Part shown: positions 16,750 through 24,483 of the stretch, one piece after another
Numbering within the stretch: the stretch's first letter is position 1
Layout of the letters: the number at the start of each line of letters is the position of its first letter
From: Actinomycetota bacterium
GTDB taxonomy: Bacteria > Actinomycetota > Acidimicrobiia > Acidimicrobiales > Ilumatobacteraceae
Reading direction: 5' to 3'
Assembly (NCBI GenBank): GCA_963169665.1
Contig: CAUJET010000029.1
Span: 1-64,000, forward strand
DNA length: 64,000 nucleotides
Position numbers and translations under genes: made by a program
Notes under the pieces: generated by a model
Seen by the model: the letters and a program-made list of their open reading frames with translations, nothing else
Databases searched by the model: none
What the model was told of the DNA's origin: nothing

Positions 16750-18057
16750 GTGAGCACCGACGTCACCCAGGACCTCCCCGATCTGGAACAGTTCCGCAAG
16801 GAAGCGCGAGCCTGGCTCGAGGCGAACGGCGAGCCGTTGCCCGTGGTCGAGGTCACCGAGACCGACGAGGAGGACCCCAGCGTCGTCTGGGGCCAGGGCA
16901 GCGACGACGTCGCCGTCTTCCACAACCTCGACGAGGCCGAGGAACAGCGCCGATTGCTGGCCTGCCAGCGGTGGCAGCGACTCAAGTTCGACGCCGGCTA
17001 CGCGATGCTCAACTGGCCCGTCGCACTCGGCGGCCGTGGCCTGCCGAACTCGTACGTGCGCGCCTACCTCGCCGAGGAGTCGCGGTTCTCCGTCCCGTCG
17101 GCCGGTGAACTGCCGCCGACCTCGATGGGCCTCATCGCCACCACCATCGCCGCCTTCGGCACCGACGAACAGCAGCAGCGCTTCATCGCCCCGCTCATGC
17201 GCCAGGACATCTGGGGTTGCCAGCTGTTCAGCGAGCCGTCCGCCGGCTCCGACCTCGCCTCGCTCACCACCCGGGCCACGCGCGACGGCGACGAGTGGGT
17301 GCTCAACGGTCAGAAGGTCTGGACGTCCGGCGCGATGTTCGCCCAGTGGGGTCTCGCGATCACCCGTCACGACTTCGACGTCCCCAAGCACAAGGGCATG
17401 ACCGCGTTCTTGGTGCCGTTCGACGCACCCGGCGTGGAGGTGCGCCCCATCAAGCAGATGAGTGGCGGCGCCAACTTCAACGAGGTGTTCCTCACCGACG
17501 TCCGACTGCCCGACTCGCTTCGGCTCGGCCCGGTGGGCGAGGGCTGGCGCGTCGCACTCACGTGCCTCGGATTCGAGCGCGACCACTCGGCCGGCAGCAG
17601 CAGCGCCCACACGGGTGGCGGCTACAAGCAGGCACTCGCCGCCGCCCAGCACTTCGGCGTCGCCGGCGACCCGCTCGTCCGCCAGGACCTCGCCGACCTC
17701 TACATCCAGCACAAGGTCGCACAGTTCACCAACCGTCGCGCCGCCGCCGCGCTCAAGGCCGGGCAGACACCGGGCCCCGAGGGCTCGCTCGGCAAGCTGA
17801 TGTGGACCGCGAACATGGAGCGCACGAGCCACGTGATCTCCAAGATCCTCGGCACTCGCCTGGTGGCCGACACCGGCGAATGGGGCACCTACGCCTGGAG
17901 CGAGCACGTCCTCGGTGCCCCCGGCTACAAGATCGCCGGTGGCTCGGACGAGATCCAGCGGAACATCATCGGCGAGCGCGTCCTCGGCCTGCCCGCCGAG
18001 CCCCGCGTCGACAAGGACCTGCCCTTCAGCGAGGCGCAGCGCGCCGCTCGCGCCTGA
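16750..18057 (+). CDS. Acyl-CoA dehydrogenase
   Basis: 435 residues from GTG at 16750. The flavin and substrate motifs of the family are present: WGCQLFSEPSAGSDLASL, EWVLNGQKVWTSGA, FNEVFLTDVRLP and the C-terminal AGGSDEIQRNIIGERVLGLP. It oxidises an acyl-CoA at the alpha-beta bond, feeding electrons to ETF. An in-frame TTG exists inside the IS right end (16687), but this would add 21 non-family residues, so it is not used. The IS insertion 46 bp upstream may have displaced or altered its promoter. Confidence 0.88.
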   Translation: MSTDVTQDLPDLEQFRKEARAWLEANGEPLPVVEVTETDEEDPSVVWGQGSDDVAVFHNLDEAEEQRRLLACQRWQRLKFDAGYAMLNWPVALGGRGLPNSYVRAYLAEESRFSVPSAGELPPTSMGLIATTIAAFGTDEQQQRFIAPLMRQDIWGCQLFSEPSAGSDLASLTTRATRDGDEWVLNGQKVWTSGAMFAQWGLAITRHDFDVPKHKGMTAFLVPFDAPGVEVRPIKQMSGGANFNEVFLTDVRLPDSLRLGPVGEGWRVALTCLGFERDHSAGSSSAHTGGGYKQALAAAQHFGVAGDPLVRQDLADLYIQHKVAQFTNRRAAAALKAGQTPGPEGSLGKLMWTANMERTSHVISKILGTRLVADTGEWGTYAWSEHVLGAPGYKIAGGSDEIQRNIIGERVLGLPAEPRVDKDLPFSEAQRAARA

Positions 18058-18072
18058 CGCGCCTGACGCGCC
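18050..18072 (+). repeat. 9 bp tandem repeat spanning a stop codon
   Basis: GCGCCTGAC occurs at 18050-18058 and 18059-18067, then GCGCC. The TGA of the acyl-CoA dehydrogenase (18055-18057) is duplicated in frame at 18064-18066. Confidence 0.8.
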
Positions 18073-18209
18073 GCAGGCGCTGCACTCGACCCTGGAGCAG
18101 CAGGGTGCGGACCGGGTCCACTCGGCCGACGTGTCCCGGATCACCCGATCTTCCGCTTGATGTTGCGCGGGTGCCTGCCGATGACCTGGGCGTGAGCGTG
18201 ACGGGCGTG

Positions 18210-18926
18210 ATGACGACGAGGGACGTGGCGGGTGCCGCCGACACGGGTGACGCCGGCCGCAGCCGGCTCGAGGGTGCGATCGGCGACGGCATCGGTGTGG
18301 CGACGGGCCCGTTCCCGCGGCACTTCGGTGCCAGGTTGGTGGCGGAACGGCGTCGGTCGCGGCGGCCCCTGTGGGTCGTCGCCACTCGCGGCAAGGGCGA
18401 GTTCACCCTGCGCGACCTGCGCGATGCCGAGGCAGGCCTCCTGCCGCTCGACGCCGCGACCGTCGTCCGCCTCGCCGACCTGTACGGGGTGGCGGTCCGA
18501 GAGGCCCTCCCCCCGATGGCCCGCGGGCTCGAGATCCGTCAGGGTTCGCTCCACGCCGGCGGGGTGAGCGTCGACTACCGGCCCGGCGACACGCGGTCGA
18601 TGGTCGACGCCTACTTCAGGCTGGCGCGCACACTCCGGTCGATCGACGACGAGACGGCACCGGTGCCGATCCGCCACGACGACCTGGTGGCGATGGTCGA
18701 GCACCTCCGCGGCGGCGACCCTGCCGCCCGGTACCTCCAGAGCGTGCTCGTGATGGCCACCGCGGAGCGCCGGGTGGTCGTCGGCAGCCTCGTCGCCGGT
18801 GCCGCGGCGCTCGATCTCGCCGGGCTGACCGACGAGTCGATCCCCGCGGTGATGGAACGCTCCGTCCTCATCGACGTCATCGAACGCAGCGCGGCTCCCC
18901 ATCTCGAGCACGCCTCGCCCGGCTGA
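18210..18926 (+). CDS. HTH-like regulatory protein, first of two tandem paralogues
   Basis: 238 residues (ATG; an in-frame GTG at 18192 is an alternative). Residues about 30-100 align with the XRE-like helical region of the next gene: GARLVAERRRSRRPLWVVAT, then DAATVVRLADLYGVAVREA. The shared core continues with SVDYRPGDTRSMVDAYFRLA and ends with a hydrophobic RRVVVGSLVAGAAALDLAG. The helix-turn-helix is degenerate compared with its neighbour. I do not recognise a named family; DNA binding is inferred from the paralogue. Confidence 0.6.
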   Translation: MTTRDVAGAADTGDAGRSRLEGAIGDGIGVATGPFPRHFGARLVAERRRSRRPLWVVATRGKGEFTLRDLRDAEAGLLPLDAATVVRLADLYGVAVREALPPMARGLEIRQGSLHAGGVSVDYRPGDTRSMVDAYFRLARTLRSIDDETAPVPIRHDDLVAMVEHLRGGDPAARYLQSVLVMATAERRVVVGSLVAGAAALDLAGLTDESIPAVMERSVLIDVIERSAAPHLEHASPG

Positions 18927-18954
18927 GCACGCCCGGCTGGGCACGCCCGGTCGG
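18908..18954 (+). repeat. 14 bp repeats following a stop codon
   Basis: GCACGCCCGGCTGG (18927-18940) is followed by GCACGCCCGGTCGG (18941-18954). A first, slightly longer degenerate copy (18908-18926) contains the stop codon of the first HTH-like gene. Confidence 0.65.
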
Positions 18955-19069
18955 CCCGGCCCGGCGCCCCGGCAGGCAGCGGCCCTCGGGGCCGTCCGTG
19001 CGGCCCCTCACACGAGCGTTCCTGCCTCGTCCTGCCCCGAGACACTCAAGTGGGGGCTGGTGGCGTCCG

Positions 19070-19753
19070 ATGAGTCGTCTGATGAGCACCGCCGCTGCCA
19101 CCACCATCGCCACCGAACCGGTCTCCGACGAACGCGTGGCTCGCCGGCTCGCGTTGCTGCTGGCCGAACGGCGGCGGCAATCGGGCATGAGCCTGCGCGC
19201 CGTCGCGCGTGCGAGCGGCGGTTCCTTCTCCGCCCGCCGGCTCAAGCTCATCGAGGCTGCTCGCGAGCCGCTCACGCGCGCCGAGGCCGACGAGGTCGCC
19301 CGCCTCTACGGGATCGATCTCGCCGTCGTCACCCCCGATCGCCTTCCACTCGAGATCGACTCCCGCGGCGTCATCTCCACCGGCGGCTCGGCCATCTCCT
19401 TCGATCCCGGCGACGTCGAGTCCCTGCTCACCAGCTACCTGCGCCTGGTGCGGTCGATGCGCGGGCAGGAACGGCCACAGGCGATCGAACTCCGCCGCAA
19501 CGACGTCGACGTGCTCGCGCTCTATCTCGAGCAGCCGGGCGAACTCGTCGTCGAACGGCTCGCCGCACTGATGGGCGCGACGCAACTGCAGCGCCGCGTG
19601 CTCGCCGGCATGTTCGTCGCCGGCGCGATGGTGATCGGCTTGTCGGCGGCGGCGGCAGCGAACCTGCAGGCCGCCGAACACGCGAGTGGCTCCACCGGCG
19701 CGGACCGCCCGGCGTCTGCCGAAACGGCGACCGCCGCCGACTGGCTCGACTGA
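19070..19753 (+). CDS. XRE-like HTH protein with C-terminal hydrophobic segment, second paralogue
   Basis: 227 residues (ATG 19070; a second ATG at 19082). The N-terminal domain is helix-turn-helix-like: ARRLALLLAERRRQSGMSLR, AVARASGGSFSARRLKLIEA, then ADEVARLYGIDLAVV. The middle shares ISFDPGDVESLLTSYLRLVR with the upstream paralogue. Near residue 185 a hydrophobic stretch RRVLAGMFVAGAMVIGLSAA could insert in the membrane, followed by an Ala/Thr-rich tail. It may be a membrane-tethered regulator. Adjacent paralogues with the same order suggest tandem duplication. Function and target are unknown. Confidence 0.65.
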   Translation: MSRLMSTAAATTIATEPVSDERVARRLALLLAERRRQSGMSLRAVARASGGSFSARRLKLIEAAREPLTRAEADEVARLYGIDLAVVTPDRLPLEIDSRGVISTGGSAISFDPGDVESLLTSYLRLVRSMRGQERPQAIELRRNDVDVLALYLEQPGELVVERLAALMGATQLQRRVLAGMFVAGAMVIGLSAAAAANLQAAEHASGSTGADRPASAETATAADWLD

Positions 19754-19777
19754 GCCCGGCGTGGCCGCCTGCGCGGC

Positions 19778-20008
19778 CTACTCGATCGAACCGATCTGGG
19801 TGCCGACGTCGTACGTCTCGCCCTCTTCACCCGTGATGCGGACGACGCCGGCGACGGGCGCCTCGATCTCGTTCTCGACCTTGTCGGTCTCGATGCGGTA
19901 GAGGATGTCGCCCGGCTGGACGGTGTCGCCATCGGCGACGAGCCACTCGACGAGCGTGCCTTCGGACATCGAGACGCCGAGCTTGGGAATGCTGATGGGG
20001 GTCGACAT
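19778..20008 (-). CDS. Free-standing lipoyl carrier domain
   Basis: 76 residues, essentially a single biotinyl/lipoyl domain. PKLGVSMSEGTLVEWLVADG leads to the modification hairpin IETDKVENEIEAP; ETDK is the lipoyl-type site (biotin domains have MKM). A normal E2 would have this domain fused to a peripheral-subunit-binding and acyltransferase domain, which are missing here. The E1 beta and alpha genes lie 840 bp further along the same strand, separated by a plus-strand DUF305 gene. I infer that it serves as swinging arm for that E1. The start ATG overlaps the region used by the divergent DUF305 gene. Confidence 0.8.
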   Translation of the reverse strand: MSTPISIPKLGVSMSEGTLVEWLVADGDTVQPGDILYRIETDKVENEIEAPVAGVVRITGEEGETYDVGTQIGSIE

Positions 20009-20048
20009 GACGGGCTTTCTAGCCGACGGGCGTGCGAAGCTACGAAAC

Positions 20049-20735
20049 GTGAGCACCCCCACCGTCACCTCCGCCTCCCCGACGCCCGACGCACCCGAGG
20101 TGACCGGTCCGGCCGACGGCGCCGACGAACTGCTCCCCTGGCACCGGAACCCCGTGAACCTGCTCGCGATCCTGCTCGCGGTGGCCGTGCTGGCCGGCGG
20201 GTTCGGCTGGGTCATCGGCAACAACACGGCGATCGACGACCCGAACGCGACCGACATCGGGTTCATGCAGGACATGCGCGTCCATCACGAGCAGGCCATC
20301 CAGATGGCGTTCATCTACCTGAACGACGACGACACCGACGTCAACCTGGCGATCGTCGCCCGCGAGATCCTCATCGGCCAGAACATCGAGATCGGCCGGA
20401 TGATCCAACTCCTGCGCGACTTCGGCGAGTCCGAGGTCAACGAGACCGATCTGGGCATGACCTGGATGGGCGGTCCCGTGGCGCTCGACCGGATGCCCGG
20501 CATGGCCACCGAGGCGGACCTCGAGGCGTTGGCGGCGGCGACGGGCGACGAGGCGAACGCCCTGTTCGTGCAACTCATGTCGGCACACCACCAGGGCGGC
20601 ATCCACATGGCCGAGCACGCCGCCACCCACGCCGCAACCGACGAGGTGCGGCTCATGGCGTCGCAGATGGCGTCGAGCCAGGCCGAGGAGATCGCCGAGA
20701 TGGCCCGTCTGCTCGACATCTCACGCGAGGGCTGA
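20049..20735 (+). CDS. DUF305 membrane-anchored protein
   Basis: 228 residues from GTG. A single membrane helix (about residues 38-58, LLAILLAVAVLAGGFGWVIG) is followed by an external ferritin-like four-helix DUF305 domain. The two characteristic His/Met-rich motifs are FMQDMRVHHEQAIQMAF and LMSAHHQGGIHMAEHAA. Family members are linked to metal (copper) handling or stress, with no proven enzyme activity. An in-frame ATG at 20007 would overlap the lipoyl gene start. It is convergent with the E1 genes, with a strong terminator between. Confidence 0.8.
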   Translation: MSTPTVTSASPTPDAPEVTGPADGADELLPWHRNPVNLLAILLAVAVLAGGFGWVIGNNTAIDDPNATDIGFMQDMRVHHEQAIQMAFIYLNDDDTDVNLAIVAREILIGQNIEIGRMIQLLRDFGESEVNETDLGMTWMGGPVALDRMPGMATEADLEALAAATGDEANALFVQLMSAHHQGGIHMAEHAATHAATDEVRLMASQMASSQAEEIAEMARLLDISREG

Positions 20736-20804
20736 CCCTCGGCCCGACCGTCGCCGGATCATGCCGGGCGCGACCGGGGGCTGCCGGGAGGTGCCGAAAA
20801 TGCC

Positions 20805-20836
20805 GGGACGGGGCCGCCCGAAGGCGACCCCGTCCC
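20805..20836. terminator. Strong hairpin between convergent genes
   Basis: GGGACGGGG (20805-20813) pairs with CCCCGTCCC (20828-20836), continued inward by GCC / GGC around a CGAA loop. It separates the ends of the plus-strand DUF305 gene and the minus-strand E1 beta gene, and could work in both directions. Confidence 0.7.
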
Positions 20837-20847
20837 GATGCGCCGCG

Positions 20848-21870
20848 TCAGAGCGTCTTGCGGATCGCTGCTTCGATGTCGTGCACCTGCGGGAGGAAGT
20901 CGCTCTCCAGGTTGTTCGCGTACGGCACGGGCGTGTTCGCGCCACCCACGCGCTGCACGGGCGCGGCCAGTTCGGAGAAGAGCTCCTCGTGGATCCGGCT
21001 CGACAGCTCGGCACCGAAACCGCACTTCTGCACGGCCTCGTGCACGATGACCGCGCGCTTGGTCTTGTGGACCGAGCGGAACACGGCCTCCTCGTCGCAG
21101 GGCACGAGCGTGCGGAGGTCGACGACCTCGCAGCTGATGCCCTCCTCGGCGAGCTTGGTCGCCGTCGCCAGGCAGTCGTGCACCTGGCGCCCGTACGACA
21201 CGAGCGTGACGTCGGTGCCCTCGCGCTTCACGTCGGCCACGCCGAACGGGATGCGGTAATCGCCGGGGGGCACCGGGCCGCCGTAGCGCTTGACGTCCCA
21301 GTACATCATCATCTGCTCGATGAACAGCACCGGGTCGTCGTCGAAGATCGCCGTGAGCAGCAGGCCCTTCGCGTCGGCGGGCGTCGACGGCATCGCGACC
21401 TTGATGCCGGGGGTGTGGATCATCCACGCCTCGAGCAGCTCGGAGTGCTGGGCGCCGAACCCACGACCGGCACCGGCGGAGGTGCGGATCACCATCGGCA
21501 CCGGCGTCTGACCGCCCGACATGTACCGGATCTTGCCTGCGTGGTTGGTGACCTGGTCGAGGCACACGGCCATGAAGTCCATCATCATGATCTCGGCAAC
21601 CGGGCGGTACCCGGCGATGGCCGAACCGACGGCGGCACCGATGATGGCGGCCTCGGAGATCGCGGTCTTGCGGACGCGATGGGTGCCGTACTTGGTCGAC
21701 AGCCCCTTCGTCACCTTGTAGACGCCGCCGGACGGCTCGGCGATGTCCTCACCGAGGAGGTACACCTTCGGGTCGAGTTCCATGGCGATGTCGAGCGCCT
21801 GGTTGATGGCACCCGCGAACGGCATCACGGGGTGTTCCACTGCCTGGCTGGTTTCGATGGTGTCGGTCAC
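20848..21870 (-). CDS. 2-oxoacid (acetoin/pyruvate-type) dehydrogenase E1, beta subunit
   Basis: 340 residues from a GTG whose codon overlaps the E1 alpha stop (GTGA). Transketolase-type beta-subunit motifs are present: VYLLGEDIAEPSGGVYKVTK, RKTAISEAAIIGAAVGSAIA (the Glu that activates ThDP), MDFMAVCLDQVTNHAGK and AGRGFGAQHSELLEAW, then a C-terminal transketolase domain (RTLVPCDEEAV). With the alpha subunit it decarboxylates a 2-oxoacid or acetoin and loads the lipoyl arm. No E2 acyltransferase or E3 gene is in the window. Confidence 0.88.
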   Translation of the reverse strand: MTDTIETSQAVEHPVMPFAGAINQALDIAMELDPKVYLLGEDIAEPSGGVYKVTKGLSTKYGTHRVRKTAISEAAIIGAAVGSAIAGYRPVAEIMMMDFMAVCLDQVTNHAGKIRYMSGGQTPVPMVIRTSAGAGRGFGAQHSELLEAWMIHTPGIKVAMPSTPADAKGLLLTAIFDDDPVLFIEQMMMYWDVKRYGGPVPPGDYRIPFGVADVKREGTDVTLVSYGRQVHDCLATATKLAEEGISCEVVDLRTLVPCDEEAVFRSVHKTKRAVIVHEAVQKCGFGAELSSRIHEELFSELAAPVQRVGGANTPVPYANNLESDFLPQVHDIEAAIRKTL

Positions 21871-22853
21871 TGCTGGGCCTCCGCGTAGACGTCGGTGTAG
21901 AGCTCGGCCGCGTCGGGGAACGGGCTGTTCATCGCGAACTCGACGGCGTCGTCGATCGCGGCGGTGATGACCTCTTCGATCTCGGCCAGGTCGCCCTCGG
22001 AGGCATGGCCGTTGGCGAGCAGCCACTCGCGGTAGAGCACGACCGGGTCGGCCTCCATCGCTGCCTTGCGCTCGTCTTTGTCCATGTACTCCATCGCGTC
22101 GCCCATGAGGTGGCCGTAGAAGCGGTAGGTGCGGGCCTCGACGAGCGTCGGACCCTCGCCGGCGCGGGCACGGGCGATCGCCTCGCCCATCACCGTCCAC
22201 GTCGCCACCGGGTCGTTGCCGTTCACCGTGACGCCCGGCATGCCGTAGGCCGCCGCACGCTCGCTGATGAACTCGACGCCGGTCGACATCGCCATCGGCG
22301 TGTGCTCGCCGTAGAGGTTGTTCTGGCAGACGAACACGACCGGCAGCTTCCACACGGCGGCCATGTTGAGGCCCTCGTGGAACGCACCGATGTTCGACGC
22401 GCCGTCACCGAAGTTGACGACGGTGACCTGATCGGTGCCGTCGAGCTGGGAGGCGATGCCGAAGCCGTTGGCGATCGGGATGCCCGAGCCGACGATGCCG
22501 GTCGTGACCATGAGACCCGACGCCGGGTGGGTGATGTGCATCGGCCCGCCCTTGCCCTTGCAGGTGCCCGTCGCCCGGCCGAGGAACTCGGCCCACAGCT
22601 CGCGCAACGGCACGCCCTTCGCGAGGTGGTCGTGGAGACCGCGGTAGATCGTGACGACGTAGTCGTCAGGGCGCAGGTGCACGCCCCAGCCGGCGCTGAT
22701 GCATTCCTGGCCTCGGGGCGAGTAGTAGATCAGCTGGATCTGACCGCTGGTGAGGAGGCTGCGGAAGCGCTCGTCGCACAGCTTGATCCTGGACTGGATC
22801 TCGAACATCGCGAGCAACGTGTCGCGGTCGGGAGCATCGGGTCGTTCGGACAT
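21867..22853 (-). CDS. 2-oxoacid (acetoin/pyruvate-type) dehydrogenase E1, alpha subunit
   Basis: 328 residues. The thiamine diphosphate motif is complete: GDGASNIGAFHEGLNMAAVW to CQNN. The substrate-side segments CKGKGGPMHI and YYSPRGQECISAGWG resemble acetoin dehydrogenase E1 alpha (AcoA) and other short E1 alpha chains. It forms an alpha2beta2 enzyme with the next gene. The promoter lies in the 60 bp shared with the divergent metallopeptidase gene. Confidence 0.88.
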   Translation of the reverse strand: MSERPDAPDRDTLLAMFEIQSRIKLCDERFRSLLTSGQIQLIYYSPRGQECISAGWGVHLRPDDYVVTIYRGLHDHLAKGVPLRELWAEFLGRATGTCKGKGGPMHITHPASGLMVTTGIVGSGIPIANGFGIASQLDGTDQVTVVNFGDGASNIGAFHEGLNMAAVWKLPVVFVCQNNLYGEHTPMAMSTGVEFISERAAAYGMPGVTVNGNDPVATWTVMGEAIARARAGEGPTLVEARTYRFYGHLMGDAMEYMDKDERKAAMEADPVVLYREWLLANGHASEGDLAEIEEVITAAIDDAVEFAMNSPFPDAAELYTDVYAEAQQ

Positions 22854-22913
22854 GGGCTGGTTCCTACCAGAGCGACAGCCCCCGTCGAGCATCGTGCGCG
22901 TATGCTCGCCCCG

Positions 22914-24482
22914 ATGACTGCGCGCCGGACTCTCGACCGTTCGTCCCTGCGGCGAGGCCGCCGCCGCGCCTGGTTCGGCGCCGCGCTCGCCTCGGTCGCG
23001 TTGGTGTCCGCGTGTGGCAATGCCGACCAGGGTGTCACGGCCCGACGCTCCGATGAACAGGTCGCCGTCCAGCCCGACGAATCCGTGCCCGACACGCCGG
23101 ACGCGCCCGACGACACGACCCCCTCGACCGACCCCGAGAGCCCGCTCGAGCCAACCGAGGACACCACGCCCCCGCCGGCCGACGGCGGCATCATCGACTT
23201 CGGCGACACCAAGCCGCAGCAGCCGTACGACAACTTCCTCAACGCCGCGTTCGCCGACATCACCCAGTTCTGGCAGGACAACTACTCGTCGGTGTACGGC
23301 GGCACGTTCGAGCCGGTGCAGGGCATCTACGCCCACTACCCGCAGCGGCAGCCGCTGCCGCCGAGCTGCGACGGTCCGGTGCCGTACGAAGCCGTCGAAG
23401 GCAACGCGTTCTACACCACGTGCGGCGACATCATCGTCTACGACGACGCGCTGCTCCTTCCCGATCTCGTCGAGCGGCTCGGCGCCGCCGCGGGCGGCGT
23501 GGTCGCCGCGCACGAGTACGGCCACGCCGTCCAGGCACGCGCCGGCGTGTTCGACCTCGACCTGCCGACCGTCGACACCGAGCAGCAGGCCGACTGCTTC
23601 GCCGGCGCGTGGGCCGCCCACGTGGCGCTCGGCGAGAGCGACACGCTCACGTTCGACGACACCGATGTCAAGAGCGGCATCATCGCGATGATCGAGGTGC
23701 GCGACCCGCCCGGCATCGACGTCGCCTCCGACCCGAGTGGGCACGGCAGCGGCTTCGACCGCGTCGGCGCCTTCCAAGAGGGATTCATCAACGGCCTCGC
23801 CCGGTGTGCGGGCTTCATCGAGAACCCGAACCCGCGCATCGATCTCGTCTTCCTCGACGAGCAGGACGCGGCGAGCGGCGGCAACCTTCCCTACGAAGAG
23901 ATCCTCGCCGCCCTCCCACTGGCGCTCGACACGTTCTGGCAGCCGACGCTCGACGCCTCGGGCGTCGCGTTCACGTCGCCGAGCTTCGTCGCCTTCGACC
24001 CGAACGGGACGGCGCCCGCATGCGACGGTCAGGCCGTCGAGCAGCTGCGGAACACGGCCACGTATTGCGCCACGAACAACACGATCGTGTACGACGACGT
24101 GTTCGTGCAGGACCTCTACGCACGACTCGGCGATCTCTCATTCGGGTACCCCTTGGCCACTGCGTACAGCGACGCCGTGCAGGTCGCGCTGCAGAGCGCA
24201 CTCACCGGAGAGCCGCGTGCGTTGCTGAACGATTGCCTGGTCGGCGCCTGGATCGTCGACATCGTGCCGGTCGTGAACGCCGACAACACGATCGGGCCGC
24301 GCAACCCCAACCAGGAGATCCTGCTCTCGGCCGGCGACCTCGACGAAGCCGTCATCACGGCGATCGCGTTGGGCGACGAGGCTCGCACGACCGATGTGCG
24401 AGGCACGGCGTTCGAGAAGATCGACTCGTTCCGGGCCGGCGTCCTCGGCGGCCTGCAGTCCTGCCAGGACCGCATCGGCTGA
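22914..24482 (+). CDS. Putative neutral zinc metallopeptidase lipoprotein with degenerate second domain
   Basis: 522 residues. A Cys after LASVALVSAC (residue about 34) marks a lipobox; an acidic Thr/Pro linker follows. The first half is a Zn_peptidase (YpfJ/PF04228-like) domain: TTCGDIIVYDD, then the zinc site GVVAAHEYGHAVQARAG (HExxH) and TEQQADCFAGAWAA. The second half repeats the layout (ATYCATNNTIVYDD, LNDCLVGAWIVD), but the HExxH position reads PLATAYSDAVQ, so it cannot bind zinc the same way. It is probably exported and surface bound. ATG 22902 is an alternative start. The ppx gene starts one base after its stop. Confidence 0.8.
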   Translation: MTARRTLDRSSLRRGRRRAWFGAALASVALVSACGNADQGVTARRSDEQVAVQPDESVPDTPDAPDDTTPSTDPESPLEPTEDTTPPPADGGIIDFGDTKPQQPYDNFLNAAFADITQFWQDNYSSVYGGTFEPVQGIYAHYPQRQPLPPSCDGPVPYEAVEGNAFYTTCGDIIVYDDALLLPDLVERLGAAAGGVVAAHEYGHAVQARAGVFDLDLPTVDTEQQADCFAGAWAAHVALGESDTLTFDDTDVKSGIIAMIEVRDPPGIDVASDPSGHGSGFDRVGAFQEGFINGLARCAGFIENPNPRIDLVFLDEQDAASGGNLPYEEILAALPLALDTFWQPTLDASGVAFTSPSFVAFDPNGTAPACDGQAVEQLRNTATYCATNNTIVYDDVFVQDLYARLGDLSFGYPLATAYSDAVQVALQSALTGEPRALLNDCLVGAWIVDIVPVVNADNTIGPRNPNQEILLSAGDLDEAVITAIALGDEARTTDVRGTAFEKIDSFRAGVLGGLQSCQDRIG

Positions 24483-24483
24483 C

